DNA from: Pseudomonadota bacterium
GTDB taxonomy: Bacteria > Pseudomonadota > Gammaproteobacteria > Burkholderiales > Thiobacteraceae
NCBI GenBank assembly: GCA_021812385.1
Contig: JAKANO010000002.1
Span: 1-64,000, forward strand
Reading direction: 5' to 3'
DNA: 64,000 nucleotides
Shown: one piece after another, positions 1 through 7,921 of the stretch
Layout: the number at the start of each line of letters is the position of its first letter
Position numbering within the stretch: position 1 is the stretch's first letter
Made by a program: the position numbers and the translations under genes
Notes under the pieces: generated by a model
The model's input: only the letters and a program-made list of their open reading frames with translations
What the model was told of the DNA's origin: nothing
Database searches by the model: none

Positions 1-2
1 GC

Positions 3-440
3 GACACCAACCAGACCACAGGGCGACGCTGGATCCACAACGTCGGCGAATCCATTAGCCTGTTCGTCTCTGGCACCAAGGCCACGCTCAAGGAGACGAT
101 GAAGCTCATCGCCGCTAAGGGCAAGGTTCAGGTGCAGGCGCAGAGCGGGGATATTGAAATCACCGGCGATCAAGACATCAAGATCACCTCCATCAACAAC
201 CAAATCCTGGTGGTCGCCAAAGAGCAAATCTTGATCACAGCAGGTGGTGGGTATATCAAGATCGCCAACGGTAATATTGAAATCCATGCGCCGGGCACGG
301 TATCGATCAAGGGTGCCAATGTTGCGATTACGGGGCCAACCAGTATGAATGTGCCTTTGCCAGCATTTAACAAGCCTGCCTACCGTAAATGCATGAAGGA
401 AATGGCGGCCGCTCATGCTGCCGTTGGCGAACGCTCATGA
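3..440 (+). CDS. vgrG: VgrG (TssI) T6SS spike protein, C-terminal part
   Basis: The frame is open from the left edge, so only the C-terminal ~145 residues are present. The first residues (RRWIHNVGESISLFV) and the following alternating hydrophobic/polar beta repeat (VQVQAQSGDIEITGDQDIKI) match the DUF2345 extension that follows the gp5/gp27-like core of VgrG. VgrG trimers cap the Hcp tube and carry effectors out of the cell. The next gene starts inside the stop codon (ATGA overlap) and encodes a DUF4123 adaptor, the usual partner that loads an effector onto a particular VgrG. The tail ends about 25 residues after the beta repeat, with no fused toxin domain. Confidence 0.88.
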   Translation, partial: DTNQTTGRRWIHNVGESISLFVSGTKATLKETMKLIAAKGKVQVQAQSGDIEITGDQDIKITSINNQILVVAKEQILITAGGGYIKIANGNIEIHAPGTVSIKGANVAITGPTSMNVPLPAFNKPAYRKCMKEMAAAHAAVGERS

Positions 441-1288
441 CTGCATTTCTTCAGCAACTGCAAGCTGTCATTCACACTGTGCCTACAATATCCGCTACCA
501 CCTGGTTTGCCACCATTGATGCAGCCCAGGTCAATCATGATCTGGGTATCAATTGGCATGAGCTCTCTGAAATGCACAAATGCTTCAACCTTCTGGATGG
601 GACGGTAGAAGGTACGGAGCTTGAACTCACTTGCTGGCTAATTTCAATGTCAGAAGCAATGTTGGAGTTTACGGCTGAGCTTAGCCAAAACAGCCCATTC
701 AGCTGTACCTGGTTGCAAAGTGCATGGTCGATTGAGGATATTGCTGCTCATTGGCAGCATGCGACTAACACACGCTTACCGAATGGACACAATGGTCTGC
801 TACGATTTTATGACCCCTGCGTTTTACAGTCATTGCAAGCCGTATTGTCGTCGACTCAATGGCAGACACTCAGTGCACCGACTGTGCGCTGGATGTATAT
901 CGATCGCAATGGTTTTCTGACGAGCATTGATGCGCAGAATCAACCGGTGCGCAAAAACGGAACGCTTACCCTGAGCCAAGATCAATTGAAACAGCTTAAT
1001 GAGGCCGGGCAAACAGACAGGATAATATTGAACATGCAAGCAAACGAGCACCTGCCAACAACCTACGATCCATTTGCCACATACCAGAGGATAAATGCCG
1101 CCCTAAGTTTATTGAAGAAGCACAATATTACTAAGCCACAGGATCAATACCTCTTTAGCGCGCTGACGCTGGATTGGCCGTTGACACACTTCGTATCCCC
1201 AGCACTTGATCATTCACTGACCCAGGTCAAACAGGAAGGCCATGACTTAATCCAGATCATTGAACAGAATTCACCCACAATCAGTTAG
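437..1288 (+). CDS. DUF4123 T6SS effector adaptor/chaperone (Tap/TEC type)
   Basis: Protein of 283 aa. I place the start at the ATG at 437, which overlaps the vgrG stop, rather than at an upstream in-frame ATG inside vgrG. The mid-protein block GLLRFYDPCVL and the later VRWMYIDRNG are hallmarks of DUF4123, whose members bind a cognate effector and deliver it to VgrG. The position directly behind vgrG and ahead of a large putative effector agrees with this. It should be cytoplasmic; no signal peptide or membrane segment is visible. The cargo is most likely the DUF2235-like protein at 2387-4294. Confidence 0.8.
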   Translation: MTAFLQQLQAVIHTVPTISATTWFATIDAAQVNHDLGINWHELSEMHKCFNLLDGTVEGTELELTCWLISMSEAMLEFTAELSQNSPFSCTWLQSAWSIEDIAAHWQHATNTRLPNGHNGLLRFYDPCVLQSLQAVLSSTQWQTLSAPTVRWMYIDRNGFLTSIDAQNQPVRKNGTLTLSQDQLKQLNEAGQTDRIILNMQANEHLPTTYDPFATYQRINAALSLLKKHNITKPQDQYLFSALTLDWPLTHFVSPALDHSLTQVKQEGHDLIQIIEQNSPTIS

Positions 1289-1307
1289 AAATTACGGGGC
1301 AAACAAT

Positions 1308-1766
1308 ATGAGTCACAATCTAGCAAAAAAATGGGCTACCGATGCAGAGAATCCGCAGCATGTGGAACTAGCATCATTGTCATCAAGGCTAGTAGCTCAA
1401 TTCATTGATGTAGTGATCGGGTTGTTGATTTTAATTCCAGCGAGTGGTGCGGCATCTACTCCATTGTCAGAATTCTCTGAAATAAGTGCACTTACGATAC
1501 TGTTAAGTTTCTCTGGATTTGTGGCCTACATTTTATTTGCTGATTCATTTTCAAAGGGACAGAGTCTGGGGAAAAGATTAATCCATATTTCTGTAATCGA
1601 TGAAAAAACCGGCAAGCCTTGTTCGGTCATAAAATCATTTGTACGCAACCTATCGCTTATCTGTCTCGGCTTCATAGATTGGCTCCTGATTTTTGGTAGG
1701 GATAGGCAAAGACTTGGAGATATGCTTGCTCGAACAAAAGTTATAAAGGGAAGGTCAGTTTTATAG
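1308..1766 (+). CDS. RDD-family integral membrane protein
   Basis: Protein of 152 aa. The first hydrophobic segment carries the Arg and Asp signature (SSRLVAQFIDVVIGL), and GQSLGKRLIHISVID precedes a third segment, which is the RDD family layout with about three membrane spans. The ATG at 1308 is chosen because an earlier in-frame start lies inside the upstream gene. Some RDD proteins act as ion exchangers, but function is unknown for most. Lying between the adaptor and the effector, it could take part in immunity or effector handling; that is inference. Base composition is AT-richer than in the tssE-H genes. Confidence 0.65.
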   Translation: MSHNLAKKWATDAENPQHVELASLSSRLVAQFIDVVIGLLILIPASGAASTPLSEFSEISALTILLSFSGFVAYILFADSFSKGQSLGKRLIHISVIDEKTGKPCSVIKSFVRNLSLICLGFIDWLLIFGRDRQRLGDMLARTKVIKGRSVL

Positions 1767-1910
1767 ATTGTACTGGCTAAATTATGCGAAAAATATAAGT
1801 GGGGCATCGACAAAGCTGACCAAGAACTATAGGACAAGACCTTCCCCTGCCTGTCCGTAAACGCTTTGGCTGTAGTTTTATTTGAGTGAAATATTTAAGG
1901 AAGTTTGTTG

Positions 1911-2387
1911 ATGCCAAGAAAAATCAAAGAGCAATCTGAGCATGCAGAAAAATCAAAATATGACTACTGGACTCCTCTAGTAGTACTGCTGATTCTTGCA
2001 GCCATTGCCTATTGGGCGCTGGAGATTCGCAAGCCATCTTCTTATGCCGTTTGTTTGCAGGGATTCAATCATACCGAACGGGGTATTTCAGAATTTCGAG
2101 TCAACGGCCAGTGGGGGGGGAATATCTCTCCCAAGGAACCAGGTGACCAGTATGGCGGAGGCGGAAGTTTTTCCTGTGGCAATACTATTGGTGGAAGAAC
2201 TGCAACCATAAAGTGGTCGTTTCCCTTGCAGACTCGTGAACAGTTAAACAAAGGTATTGAAGTACCGCCGGAAACACATGAGGTTACCCTCCCCATGCCT
2301 GAAGCGGAATCGAATCACTCTCGATATTTTCAGGTGCATTTTTTTCCCGACAATCATGTCGAATTGAAATTAAGCGACCACTCATAA
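1911..2387 (+). CDS. DUF3304-like protein, candidate T6SS immunity protein
   Basis: Protein of 158 aa with one N-terminal membrane anchor (about residues 23-40) and a periplasmic remainder rich in Gly and aromatic residues (CLQGFNHTERGISEF...). This resembles the DUF3304 family, often found beside T6SS lipase-type effectors. The ATG at 1911 has an aagga ribosome site nine bases upstream; an in-frame TTG at 1905 is less likely. Its stop overlaps the effector start by one base, so the two are translationally coupled as toxin-immunity pairs often are. A periplasmic immunity protein would imply an effector acting in the periplasm or on membranes. Confidence 0.55.
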   Translation: MPRKIKEQSEHAEKSKYDYWTPLVVLLILAAIAYWALEIRKPSSYAVCLQGFNHTERGISEFRVNGQWGGNISPKEPGDQYGGGGSFSCGNTIGGRTATIKWSFPLQTREQLNKGIEVPPETHEVTLPMPEAESNHSRYFQVHFFPDNHVELKLSDHS

Positions 2388-4294
2388 TGGACAGTTTAGA
2401 TAAAAGCGCGATAACTGATCGGCTTAAGTCCGAAGCCCGCGATATTTGTCCTCTTTGCCAGCAAACGCTTTGGCTATCATTTTACTTTGATGCTTTTGGT
2501 CATCATAAAGATGAAGATAACGACAGCGTTTCTAATGTAGGTAAATTATGGGCGGCCAATTTTGACAAGCGAGAAAAAGGGATTCGTCGATATTACTACC
2601 CAGGACTAGGCAAACACTTTGATCCAGAGTTGGCGTTACTTGCAGCAATGGAAACAAAAAAAATTGCCGAGGATGCCAAAAAAGCCGAACTGGATATTGC
2701 AATGAATTCGGCGGCGAAGTCCGGCAAGGCTGTCGTCAAAGAAACCTGGCAACACAAAGAAGGTTGGTGGGCGCGCATTGAAAGAGAGTTAAAAAAAGAC
2801 ACCAAGAAGCTATATGAAAAATACAAGGGCCAGCACGACATCATTTTCAATAAGACCGAACGCGCCCAGTACCTTAGAGGCATACAGCGTTACTGGAAAA
2901 ACTTTGCCGAAGATTTAATTCACCATCCACAGCGGGCCATTAAGTACGTAAAAAACGAATTGGCCAAAGCCACCGCCGGGCATGTTGCAGAGCGCTGGAG
3001 CTTCGTGCGGGATGCGGGGTGGATTTCCGCGCTATTCAATACCGGAGTAGATACCCGGCTGGAAGCCGCCGTTCATGACTTCGAAGAAGCCGTTAGTGCA
3101 AGCCAACAACTGGGTACGATCAAGCATATCAATGTAGCCGTGTTTGGCGCGGACATGGGTGGCGCTCTGGCGATAGCCTTTGCCAACAAGCTGCTCAAGG
3201 ACGTATGCGAGAAGGGCAAATACCAAGGCACGAAGGTGCATATCCGTTTCATGGGTCTATTTGATTGCGTTACCGCACGATTTGACGACAATTTCTTGAC
3301 CGGATTTGTCCCACTGGCGAACAGCATAGCGGGCGATCTGAAAATGCCAAAGCAAGTGGAACGAGTCGTGCATTATGCTGCTGCCCATGAAAATCGCCTA
3401 TACAAGCCCCTTTCATCCATCGGTGGCGTCAACAAGAACGGCGCTCGCTTGGAAGAGAGGCTTTTTCCCGGTGCGCAGCAAGATGTCACCGGGGGCTATG
3501 GTCACAACGAACAAGGGATCGACAATCAATTATCCCGTTTGCCATTGTGCATGATGCTGGGAAGAGCATGGCGTTATGGCGTGCCGGTTTATACACTGGA
3601 TCGACTCGAAAATGATGATGCACCACATATTGTTAGTATCTACGCCCACTTCAAAATAGACCCTAAGTTGAACGACCAAGTCTACGCTTATTGGAATAAG
3701 ATCAAAGAACTGTCGACGGTTATCCAAACCGTACAAAGCACCATGTCGTTCCAAGAGTTAAAAGCTTCGGCGCATTCCTGTGTCGCAATGGCATTACCAG
3801 CTTCGATGAATGTTGTACCCGCTGACATCAAGGGACTTTTGCCAGCACATTCGGCGCTATATATCTCCTGGTTGAAGTGTTGGTATAGCAAGCCACACAA
3901 CTCGAATAACCCAACCGAAGTGAAGCGCCACCAGTTTCTGGAGAAAGAAATAAAACGTATGGAGCGGGCGGCTAAACTGGCGCCATTCGACGCAGGCTCG
4001 CTAAGTAAAGAAGAACAGGTTATTTGGCAGCAGTGGCAAGGAAACAGCGCAGCAACTTTAGGCGGATTGACTCCGCTGTTTGAACGACATGTGCATGACT
4101 CCATGGCGGAAAGCGTGCTTGAGCAGGTTTGGGATGATTTCTTCTACAGTCGCCATTACCTGCATTACCGAGTCATCACCACTATTGAGGAATTACCCGA
4201 CCGTAGCTTTTTCGAGTCCTTGTGGGATAAAACTACCCATTTTGTGGGAGCGTCAGTGGAAAGTGTCGGTAAAAAGGCCATGTTAGGTAAGTGA
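2387..4294 (+). CDS. DUF2235/Tle1-like T6SS effector with substituted nucleophile
   Basis: Protein of 635 aa with the DUF2235 (Tle1 phospholipase) layout: an N-terminal FYFDAFGHH strand-loop followed by SNVGKLW, a core alpha/beta-hydrolase segment, GLFDCV (D293), GAQQDVTGGY (361-371) and a C-terminal HVHDSMA (H570). In active members the nucleophile elbow reads GxSxG. Here it reads GADMGG, so D256 stands where the Ser should be, and the usual His of GVHSDVGG is Gln (Q364). It either works by another chemistry (Asp-nucleophile hydrolases exist) or is a binding or pore protein on an old lipase scaffold. It also has an unusual N-terminal CPLC pair and a lysine-rich insert (90-190). The neighbouring adaptor and DUF3304 gene support an effector role. 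Confidence 0.68.
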   Translation: MDSLDKSAITDRLKSEARDICPLCQQTLWLSFYFDAFGHHKDEDNDSVSNVGKLWAANFDKREKGIRRYYYPGLGKHFDPELALLAAMETKKIAEDAKKAELDIAMNSAAKSGKAVVKETWQHKEGWWARIERELKKDTKKLYEKYKGQHDIIFNKTERAQYLRGIQRYWKNFAEDLIHHPQRAIKYVKNELAKATAGHVAERWSFVRDAGWISALFNTGVDTRLEAAVHDFEEAVSASQQLGTIKHINVAVFGADMGGALAIAFANKLLKDVCEKGKYQGTKVHIRFMGLFDCVTARFDDNFLTGFVPLANSIAGDLKMPKQVERVVHYAAAHENRLYKPLSSIGGVNKNGARLEERLFPGAQQDVTGGYGHNEQGIDNQLSRLPLCMMLGRAWRYGVPVYTLDRLENDDAPHIVSIYAHFKIDPKLNDQVYAYWNKIKELSTVIQTVQSTMSFQELKASAHSCVAMALPASMNVVPADIKGLLPAHSALYISWLKCWYSKPHNSNNPTEVKRHQFLEKEIKRMERAAKLAPFDAGSLSKEEQVIWQQWQGNSAATLGGLTPLFERHVHDSMAESVLEQVWDDFFYSRHYLHYRVITTIEELPDRSFFESLWDKTTHFVGASVESVGKKAMLGK

Positions 4295-4351
4295 AGCGAA
4301 GCTTCATTGTGACTTGACTTTGATACTTGAAAAAGAAAGATGGACTAACCC

Positions 4352-4399
4352 ATGTTTTTCAAATTCTTACCCAACTTTTTAGAACAGCTAACTGACTAA
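4352..4399 (+). other. 15-codon mini-ORF before the tssE-like start (copy A)
   Basis: ATG to TAA, encoding MFFKFLPNFLEQLTD, ending three bases before the ATG at 4403. A similar 15-codon ORF (MLYRFLKAIAEQSAN) precedes the true tssE at 7379. The shared DNA at the 3' end is read in different frames in the two copies, which argues against a conserved peptide. It is either a translated leader that couples to the next gene or chance. Confidence 0.25.
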
Positions 4400-4441
4400 C
4401 CCATGTACAAACGCCCCCCTTCCTTCCGCGCTTCCATCCTC
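4387..4441 (+). repeat. Direct repeat, copy A: tssE start region
   Basis: 55 bp, from gctaactgactaacccatg through the first 13 codons of tssE, is repeated at 7418-7472 with two mismatches. Similarity continues weakly upstream to about 4345. The repeats bracket the chimeric ORF, the SseB-like gene, the broken ORF and the TPM gene. Confidence 0.9.
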
Positions 4442-4696
4442 ACCCTACTCACCGATACCGATGCACTTAAGGCGGCCCAAGGCGATGCAAATAAATTGTT
4501 GCGCGATCCCGCAAACGGTGGAGTACAAATTGGAGCAGGCGCTAAAACAGCCGTCGCCACGTCTACCATTAGTATTTTGAGTGAACAGCAATTCCTGAAG
4601 CTCTATGCAAAGCAGTCCACCCTCGGTACACGAGCGGTCAACGCCGTGCGGCAATCGCTGCAAACCGGGTTGGGTGCAGCGCACAGCTATGAATAA
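4403..4696 (+). CDS. Chimeric mini-gene: TssE N-terminus joined to an unknown tail
   Basis: Protein of 97 aa. Its first 13 residues (MYKRPPSFRASIL) equal those of TssE at 7434; after that the sequences are unrelated. The tail (GGVQIGAGAKTAVATSTISI, then an amphipathic C-terminus) is not recognised and has no gp25-like features, so it cannot act as a baseplate TssE. It looks like a recombination product in which the start of tssE was captured by, or left behind with, an accessory module. It may be expressed, since it keeps the same initiation region as tssE, or may be a remnant. Confidence 0.45.
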   Translation: MYKRPPSFRASILTLLTDTDALKAAQGDANKLLRDPANGGVQIGAGAKTAVATSTISILSEQQFLKLYAKQSTLGTRAVNAVRQSLQTGLGAAHSYE

Positions 4697-4741
4697 ATGC
4701 TGCTCAAATGTCACAATTGCCTGCCATGTTGAGCATGCCCA

Positions 4742-5557
4742 ATGACCGAACGATTTATTGACAAGATCGCCATCTTCTTAAGCGCCGAGAGTGAGCCGGA
4801 CGCTATGTCGGATTTCATTTTAGAATTTTGCAAGCAAACCTGGTGGGTGTCAGCCGATACGCAAACCAATGCTGCCGGCCAAATCATAGCTAGGTTTAAC
4901 TTTATCGAGCTAGAGAGTATGGATCTGCCCGGATTGTTAGTCCTGGCCCATTCGACGGATCGTCAATGCCACGCCGGCCTACTGGGTGTAGACGATTTAA
5001 CTGAAATCCCTGGCGTGGCTTTTTTGCAAATGGCCAGAGAAAAACGCTTTCATCTGATTCTGGCTGATGGCGAGGATATACAGACTGTTACACACGAACA
5101 GTTGTTGTTGATATTGCAGTTGCTTGAGACAGAAGAAAATCACGAAGTAAGCGATGGCCCACAAGTGCCCGCTGCACCGAAAGCTTGTAACGAGGCGATT
5201 TATACTTATTGTCGCGACACACCGGATATTCGCGCCTGCTGGATCGGTCTACTCAGACACACCGGGCAAACGCTTACGCTGCCAACCTATCTGGTGTTGC
5301 TGGATGCGAGTAATCTCTCGTGGCACAGCGCACAGATCTACGAATTGTCGCATCGGTATCTACCGGCCAACCAACAGTTGATAATGCTCGAACCGATGGT
5401 GCCCGACCATGAAAACCACGCCAAGCTCCTACAGAGCAATCCGCCTTTTTACAGCAAAAAACATGGCAAGGGCTGGCTCGCCCGTCTCAAGCGCTTTTTC
5501 AGCCCACCCGCGATAGCACTGATTCAGATTGAATTTCCACCGGGTGATCGTGCGTGA
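4742..5557 (+). CDS. SseB-like two-domain protein in the T6SS accessory region
   Basis: Protein of 271 aa, no signal peptide. The N-terminal ~120 residues have the SseB_N pattern of strands ending in a Leu-rich helix (VTHEQLLLILQLL). After a linker, the second half (ACNEAIYTYC..., then PTYLVLLDASNLSW...LIMLEP) resembles SseB_C. SseB-type domains occur in E. coli SseB and in a number of secretion-linked proteins, but their biochemical role is not established. It lies between the two copies of the tssE start region, so it belongs to the inserted module. The family call is from pattern only. Confidence 0.5.
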   Translation: MTERFIDKIAIFLSAESEPDAMSDFILEFCKQTWWVSADTQTNAAGQIIARFNFIELESMDLPGLLVLAHSTDRQCHAGLLGVDDLTEIPGVAFLQMAREKRFHLILADGEDIQTVTHEQLLLILQLLETEENHEVSDGPQVPAAPKACNEAIYTYCRDTPDIRACWIGLLRHTGQTLTLPTYLVLLDASNLSWHSAQIYELSHRYLPANQQLIMLEPMVPDHENHAKLLQSNPPFYSKKHGKGWLARLKRFFSPPAIALIQIEFPPGDRA

Positions 5558-5610
5558 TTTAGTCACAAGGGGCGACCCTATTTACCTTTCTGAAAGTCAC
5601 GAGAACACTG

Positions 5611-5925
5611 ATGCTGCAAGGCTTCTCTTACACCGTAGCATTGAGCGGTTAGAACGATGTCACTACGCTCAAGGAATTCAAAACCAACGATGGCGAGCGC
5701 TTGCAGCAGCTTCTATCGAGCGCCGGGGACCGCGTTGCTAATGTCAGCAAAAAGATATTGGATCAAGCGGACCAAACAAGCCGGCAAATCGCCAGCACGG
5801 TAAGAAGAAAAATGGAGCAACCATCGGAACAGTCATTCTTTTTCATCCTGCCGAGTGGCGTTCCCAAAGGCCCTCTAATTCCCCTTTTTCCCTTACCTAT
5901 GCAGCGAGGATCAAATGCATATTAG
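5611..5925 (+). pseudogene. Broken ORF with in-frame TAG stop
   Basis: Reading from the ATG at 5611, thirteen codons (MLQGFSYTVALSG) are followed by TAG at 5650-5652. The same frame then stays open for 90 codons with protein-like content (NDVTTLKEFKTNDGERLQQL and a helical segment rich in Gln, Ser and Lys) up to 5925. I read this as a small gene interrupted by a nonsense mutation, or a gene start at 5701 with a decayed front. Product unknown. It overlaps the start of the TPM gene by 11 bases, which suggests the frame was once translated. Confidence 0.4.
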
Positions 5926-7099
5926 GAAAGCCATTTTTTACGATCTAATTAGCCACAAACAGTTCTTTTCTCACTCGTTTCGTCATACCGCTTTGCTGCT
6001 TTTCCGATTAGCTTTTCTAGCGTGTTTTGAGTTCGCGATGAATGGAAGTCAGGCGCTGGCTTTTGAAGCGCCGCCGTTTCGAGACGATGTGCTTGATGAA
6101 GCGGGTGTTCTCAGCAAGCTGGATAAAGATGCATTACGCAGCCGTATACTCGAGATAAGGGAGAGGACTGGAATATTGGCGGCGATTTATGTTGCGCGTG
6201 GGCTTCAGCAGGACTCTATAGAGAGCGCGGCCGTTGCTACCTTTGAAAAATGGAAGCTTGGTAAAACTGGCAAGGACAATGGATTGTTGGTTTTAATCGT
6301 CCCTAGCGAGCGAAAAATGCGGATTGAGGTGGGGTATGGCTTGGAAAGCTTTATCACCGACGCCTTGAGCAAGCGAATTATTGATGAAATCTACAAACCA
6401 GCCTTTCGAGATCAACAGTATGCCGAGGGCTTACTTCGTGGATTCGCGGTGATGGAGTGGGCCGCCAATAGAGATCAACATGTGGGGGTTACCCCCGCTG
6501 TTACGCCCACGCTACCGAGCGCAGATTGGACAAGGATGCCGAGATATTTTGGGCTTACCTTCAGCTTCAACTTAGTTCCGCCGCTCCTGTATTTACTGGC
6601 GATAATCTATGGACGTAAAAAGGGCAGGCGCGAATCAGGCACGCTGTGGAACGGTGTTCGTCTACCATTCATCATCGCGAGTGTTTTGGGCGCTACATTC
6701 GGATTAATAATCGGGCTATTTGGCGCACTTTCCGCTGGCGACCCAGAGACCATGAGGTTTTTTGCATTTGCAAATATCCTTTTCGCCGGCTTGGCGATTT
6801 TACCTTTTGCTTTTAAGGCGCGTCGATTCGTTTTCGAATCAGTCAACCGACGCCATCTTGCGCGCATACGCTTAATCCGGATAAGAAAGCGATCAAAGGA
6901 AGCGCGAAAAATATTCGGTATCATGTTTGAACCAAAGGAGGTCAGCACACACCTCGGTGGTGCCATGCGTGCGCCTCGGAATTCTGGTAGCTGGTCTTCA
7001 TCCATATCCAGTTCTACTTTAGATTCTACTTCATCATCCTCATCTTCGTCTTCGGGCGGAGGAAGTTCTGGTGGTGGAGGTGCATCAGGGAATTGGTGA
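5915..7099 (+). CDS. TPM-domain (YgcG family) membrane protein
   Basis: Protein of 394 aa: N-terminal signal/anchor (about 25-50), a TPM domain (about 55-185, with VLDEAGVLS, KTGKDNGLLVLIV and RIEVGYGLESFITD), two further hydrophobic spans near 220 and 255, another near 285-300, then a basic segment and a Ser/Gly tail ending GGGGASGNW as in YgcG/DUF2207-like proteins. TPM domains face the periplasm and have been linked to phosphatase activity and photosystem II repair in other lineages; the role here is unknown. It is the last accessory gene before tssE and lies inside the repeat-bracketed module. The long hydrophobic leader makes the exact start uncertain. Confidence 0.7.
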   Translation: MHIRKAIFYDLISHKQFFSHSFRHTALLLFRLAFLACFEFAMNGSQALAFEAPPFRDDVLDEAGVLSKLDKDALRSRILEIRERTGILAAIYVARGLQQDSIESAAVATFEKWKLGKTGKDNGLLVLIVPSERKMRIEVGYGLESFITDALSKRIIDEIYKPAFRDQQYAEGLLRGFAVMEWAANRDQHVGVTPAVTPTLPSADWTRMPRYFGLTFSFNLVPPLLYLLAIIYGRKKGRRESGTLWNGVRLPFIIASVLGATFGLIIGLFGALSAGDPETMRFFAFANILFAGLAILPFAFKARRFVFESVNRRHLARIRLIRIRKRSKEARKIFGIMFEPKEVSTHLGGAMRAPRNSGSWSSSISSSTLDSTSSSSSSSSGGGSSGGGGASGNW

Positions 7100-7433
7100 G
7101 CATTTTTTCTAGCAAAATCAGATCAACAGAGTCGTACATCCGCTTCAGCAATTTTTTTGCTTATAAAGCACCTTTCGCTTCCCGCCCCCTCAGCCACATA
7201 AGCAGCTATTTCCGCGTTTAAATGTCAGTGTACTAGATAGCAATGGCAGTGCTATTATGTCATTTCATTAACGATGATGTATTGAACTATCACCGATGTA
7301 TCATGTAGATCATTGTTTACAATATGCTTTATAGGCTGCATCTAAGTATTGCCTCCAGCAAAAACGAGGGCTAACCCAATGTTATACAGATTTTTAAAGG
7401 CCATTGCAGAGCAGTCCGCTAACTGACTAACCC
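7100..7433 (+). other. Intergenic stretch before tssE
   Basis: 334 bases of AT-rich sequence with no credible gene apart from the 15-codon ORF at 7379. The second copy of the tssE start repeat begins at 7418. I see no clear terminator after the TPM gene. A promoter for tssEFGH may lie here, but no convincing -35/-10 pair stands out. Confidence 0.5.
7379..7426 (+). other. 15-codon mini-ORF before tssE (copy B)
   Basis: ATG to TGA encoding MLYRFLKAIAEQSAN, preceded by a possible ribosome site (cgaggg) and ending seven bases before the tssE ATG. It resembles the mini-ORF at 4352 in the first 12 residues. A coupling leader is possible; chance survival of duplicated DNA is equally possible. Confidence 0.25.
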
Positions 7434-7472
7434 ATGTACAAACGCCCCCCATCCTTTCGCGCTTCCATCCTC
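7418..7472 (+). repeat. Direct repeat, copy B: authentic tssE start region
   Basis: Second copy of the 55-bp segment at 4387-4441. It contains the initiation region and first 13 codons of the intact tssE. Confidence 0.9.
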
Positions 7473-7919
7473 GATCGCCTCTTGGACGATGCGCCGCAAG
7501 TCACCAGCGAATCGGTGGCCGAGATGCATCTCGACATCTCGCGCTACAAGCAGGCGGTGGCGCGCGATATGGAGTCGCTGCTGAATTCGCGTTGCATTGA
7601 TTTCGAAGATCGCATCGAGTCCTTGCCGCAGGCGCGGCGCTCGATCTTGACTTATGGCATTACGGATTTGAGCAGTTTGAGTTTGCTCGATCCGGGGGCG
7701 CAGGGGTATTTGCGCACGCAGATCAAGACCGCGATCGAGCGCCATGAGCCGCGCCTCTCGCGTGTTCGGGTGAGCTTGGATGCGCCGAAAGGGCATGACC
7801 GGCAATTACGTTTTCGCGTGGATGCGGTGTTGACGGTGCATCCGCAGAAGCCGCCGGTGGTGTTCGACGCGATGTTGCAGCTCGCCACCAATACTTATCG
7901 CATTGCAGAGACAGGCTAA
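7434..7919 (+). CDS. tssE: TssE, T6SS baseplate subunit (gp25-like)
   Basis: Protein of 161 aa, normal for TssE. Family features: a basic N-terminus with PSFRASILDRLLDD, the central block RRSILTYGITDLSSLSLLDP and a C-terminal strand pair with IKTAIERHEPRLSRVRV. TssE sits in the wedge complex with TssF, TssG and TssK that forms the T6SS baseplate and starts sheath assembly. tssF follows after two bases, so the genes are co-translated. GC content and codon use are much higher than in the accessory genes just upstream. Confidence 0.93.
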   Translation: MYKRPPSFRASILDRLLDDAPQVTSESVAEMHLDISRYKQAVARDMESLLNSRCIDFEDRIESLPQARRSILTYGITDLSSLSLLDPGAQGYLRTQIKTAIERHEPRLSRVRVSLDAPKGHDRQLRFRVDAVLTVHPQKPPVVFDAMLQLATNTYRIAETG

Positions 7920-7921
7920 TT

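Noticed and set aside
4403..4696. A second functional TssE
   Set aside because: Only the first 13 residues match; the gp25-like body is missing.
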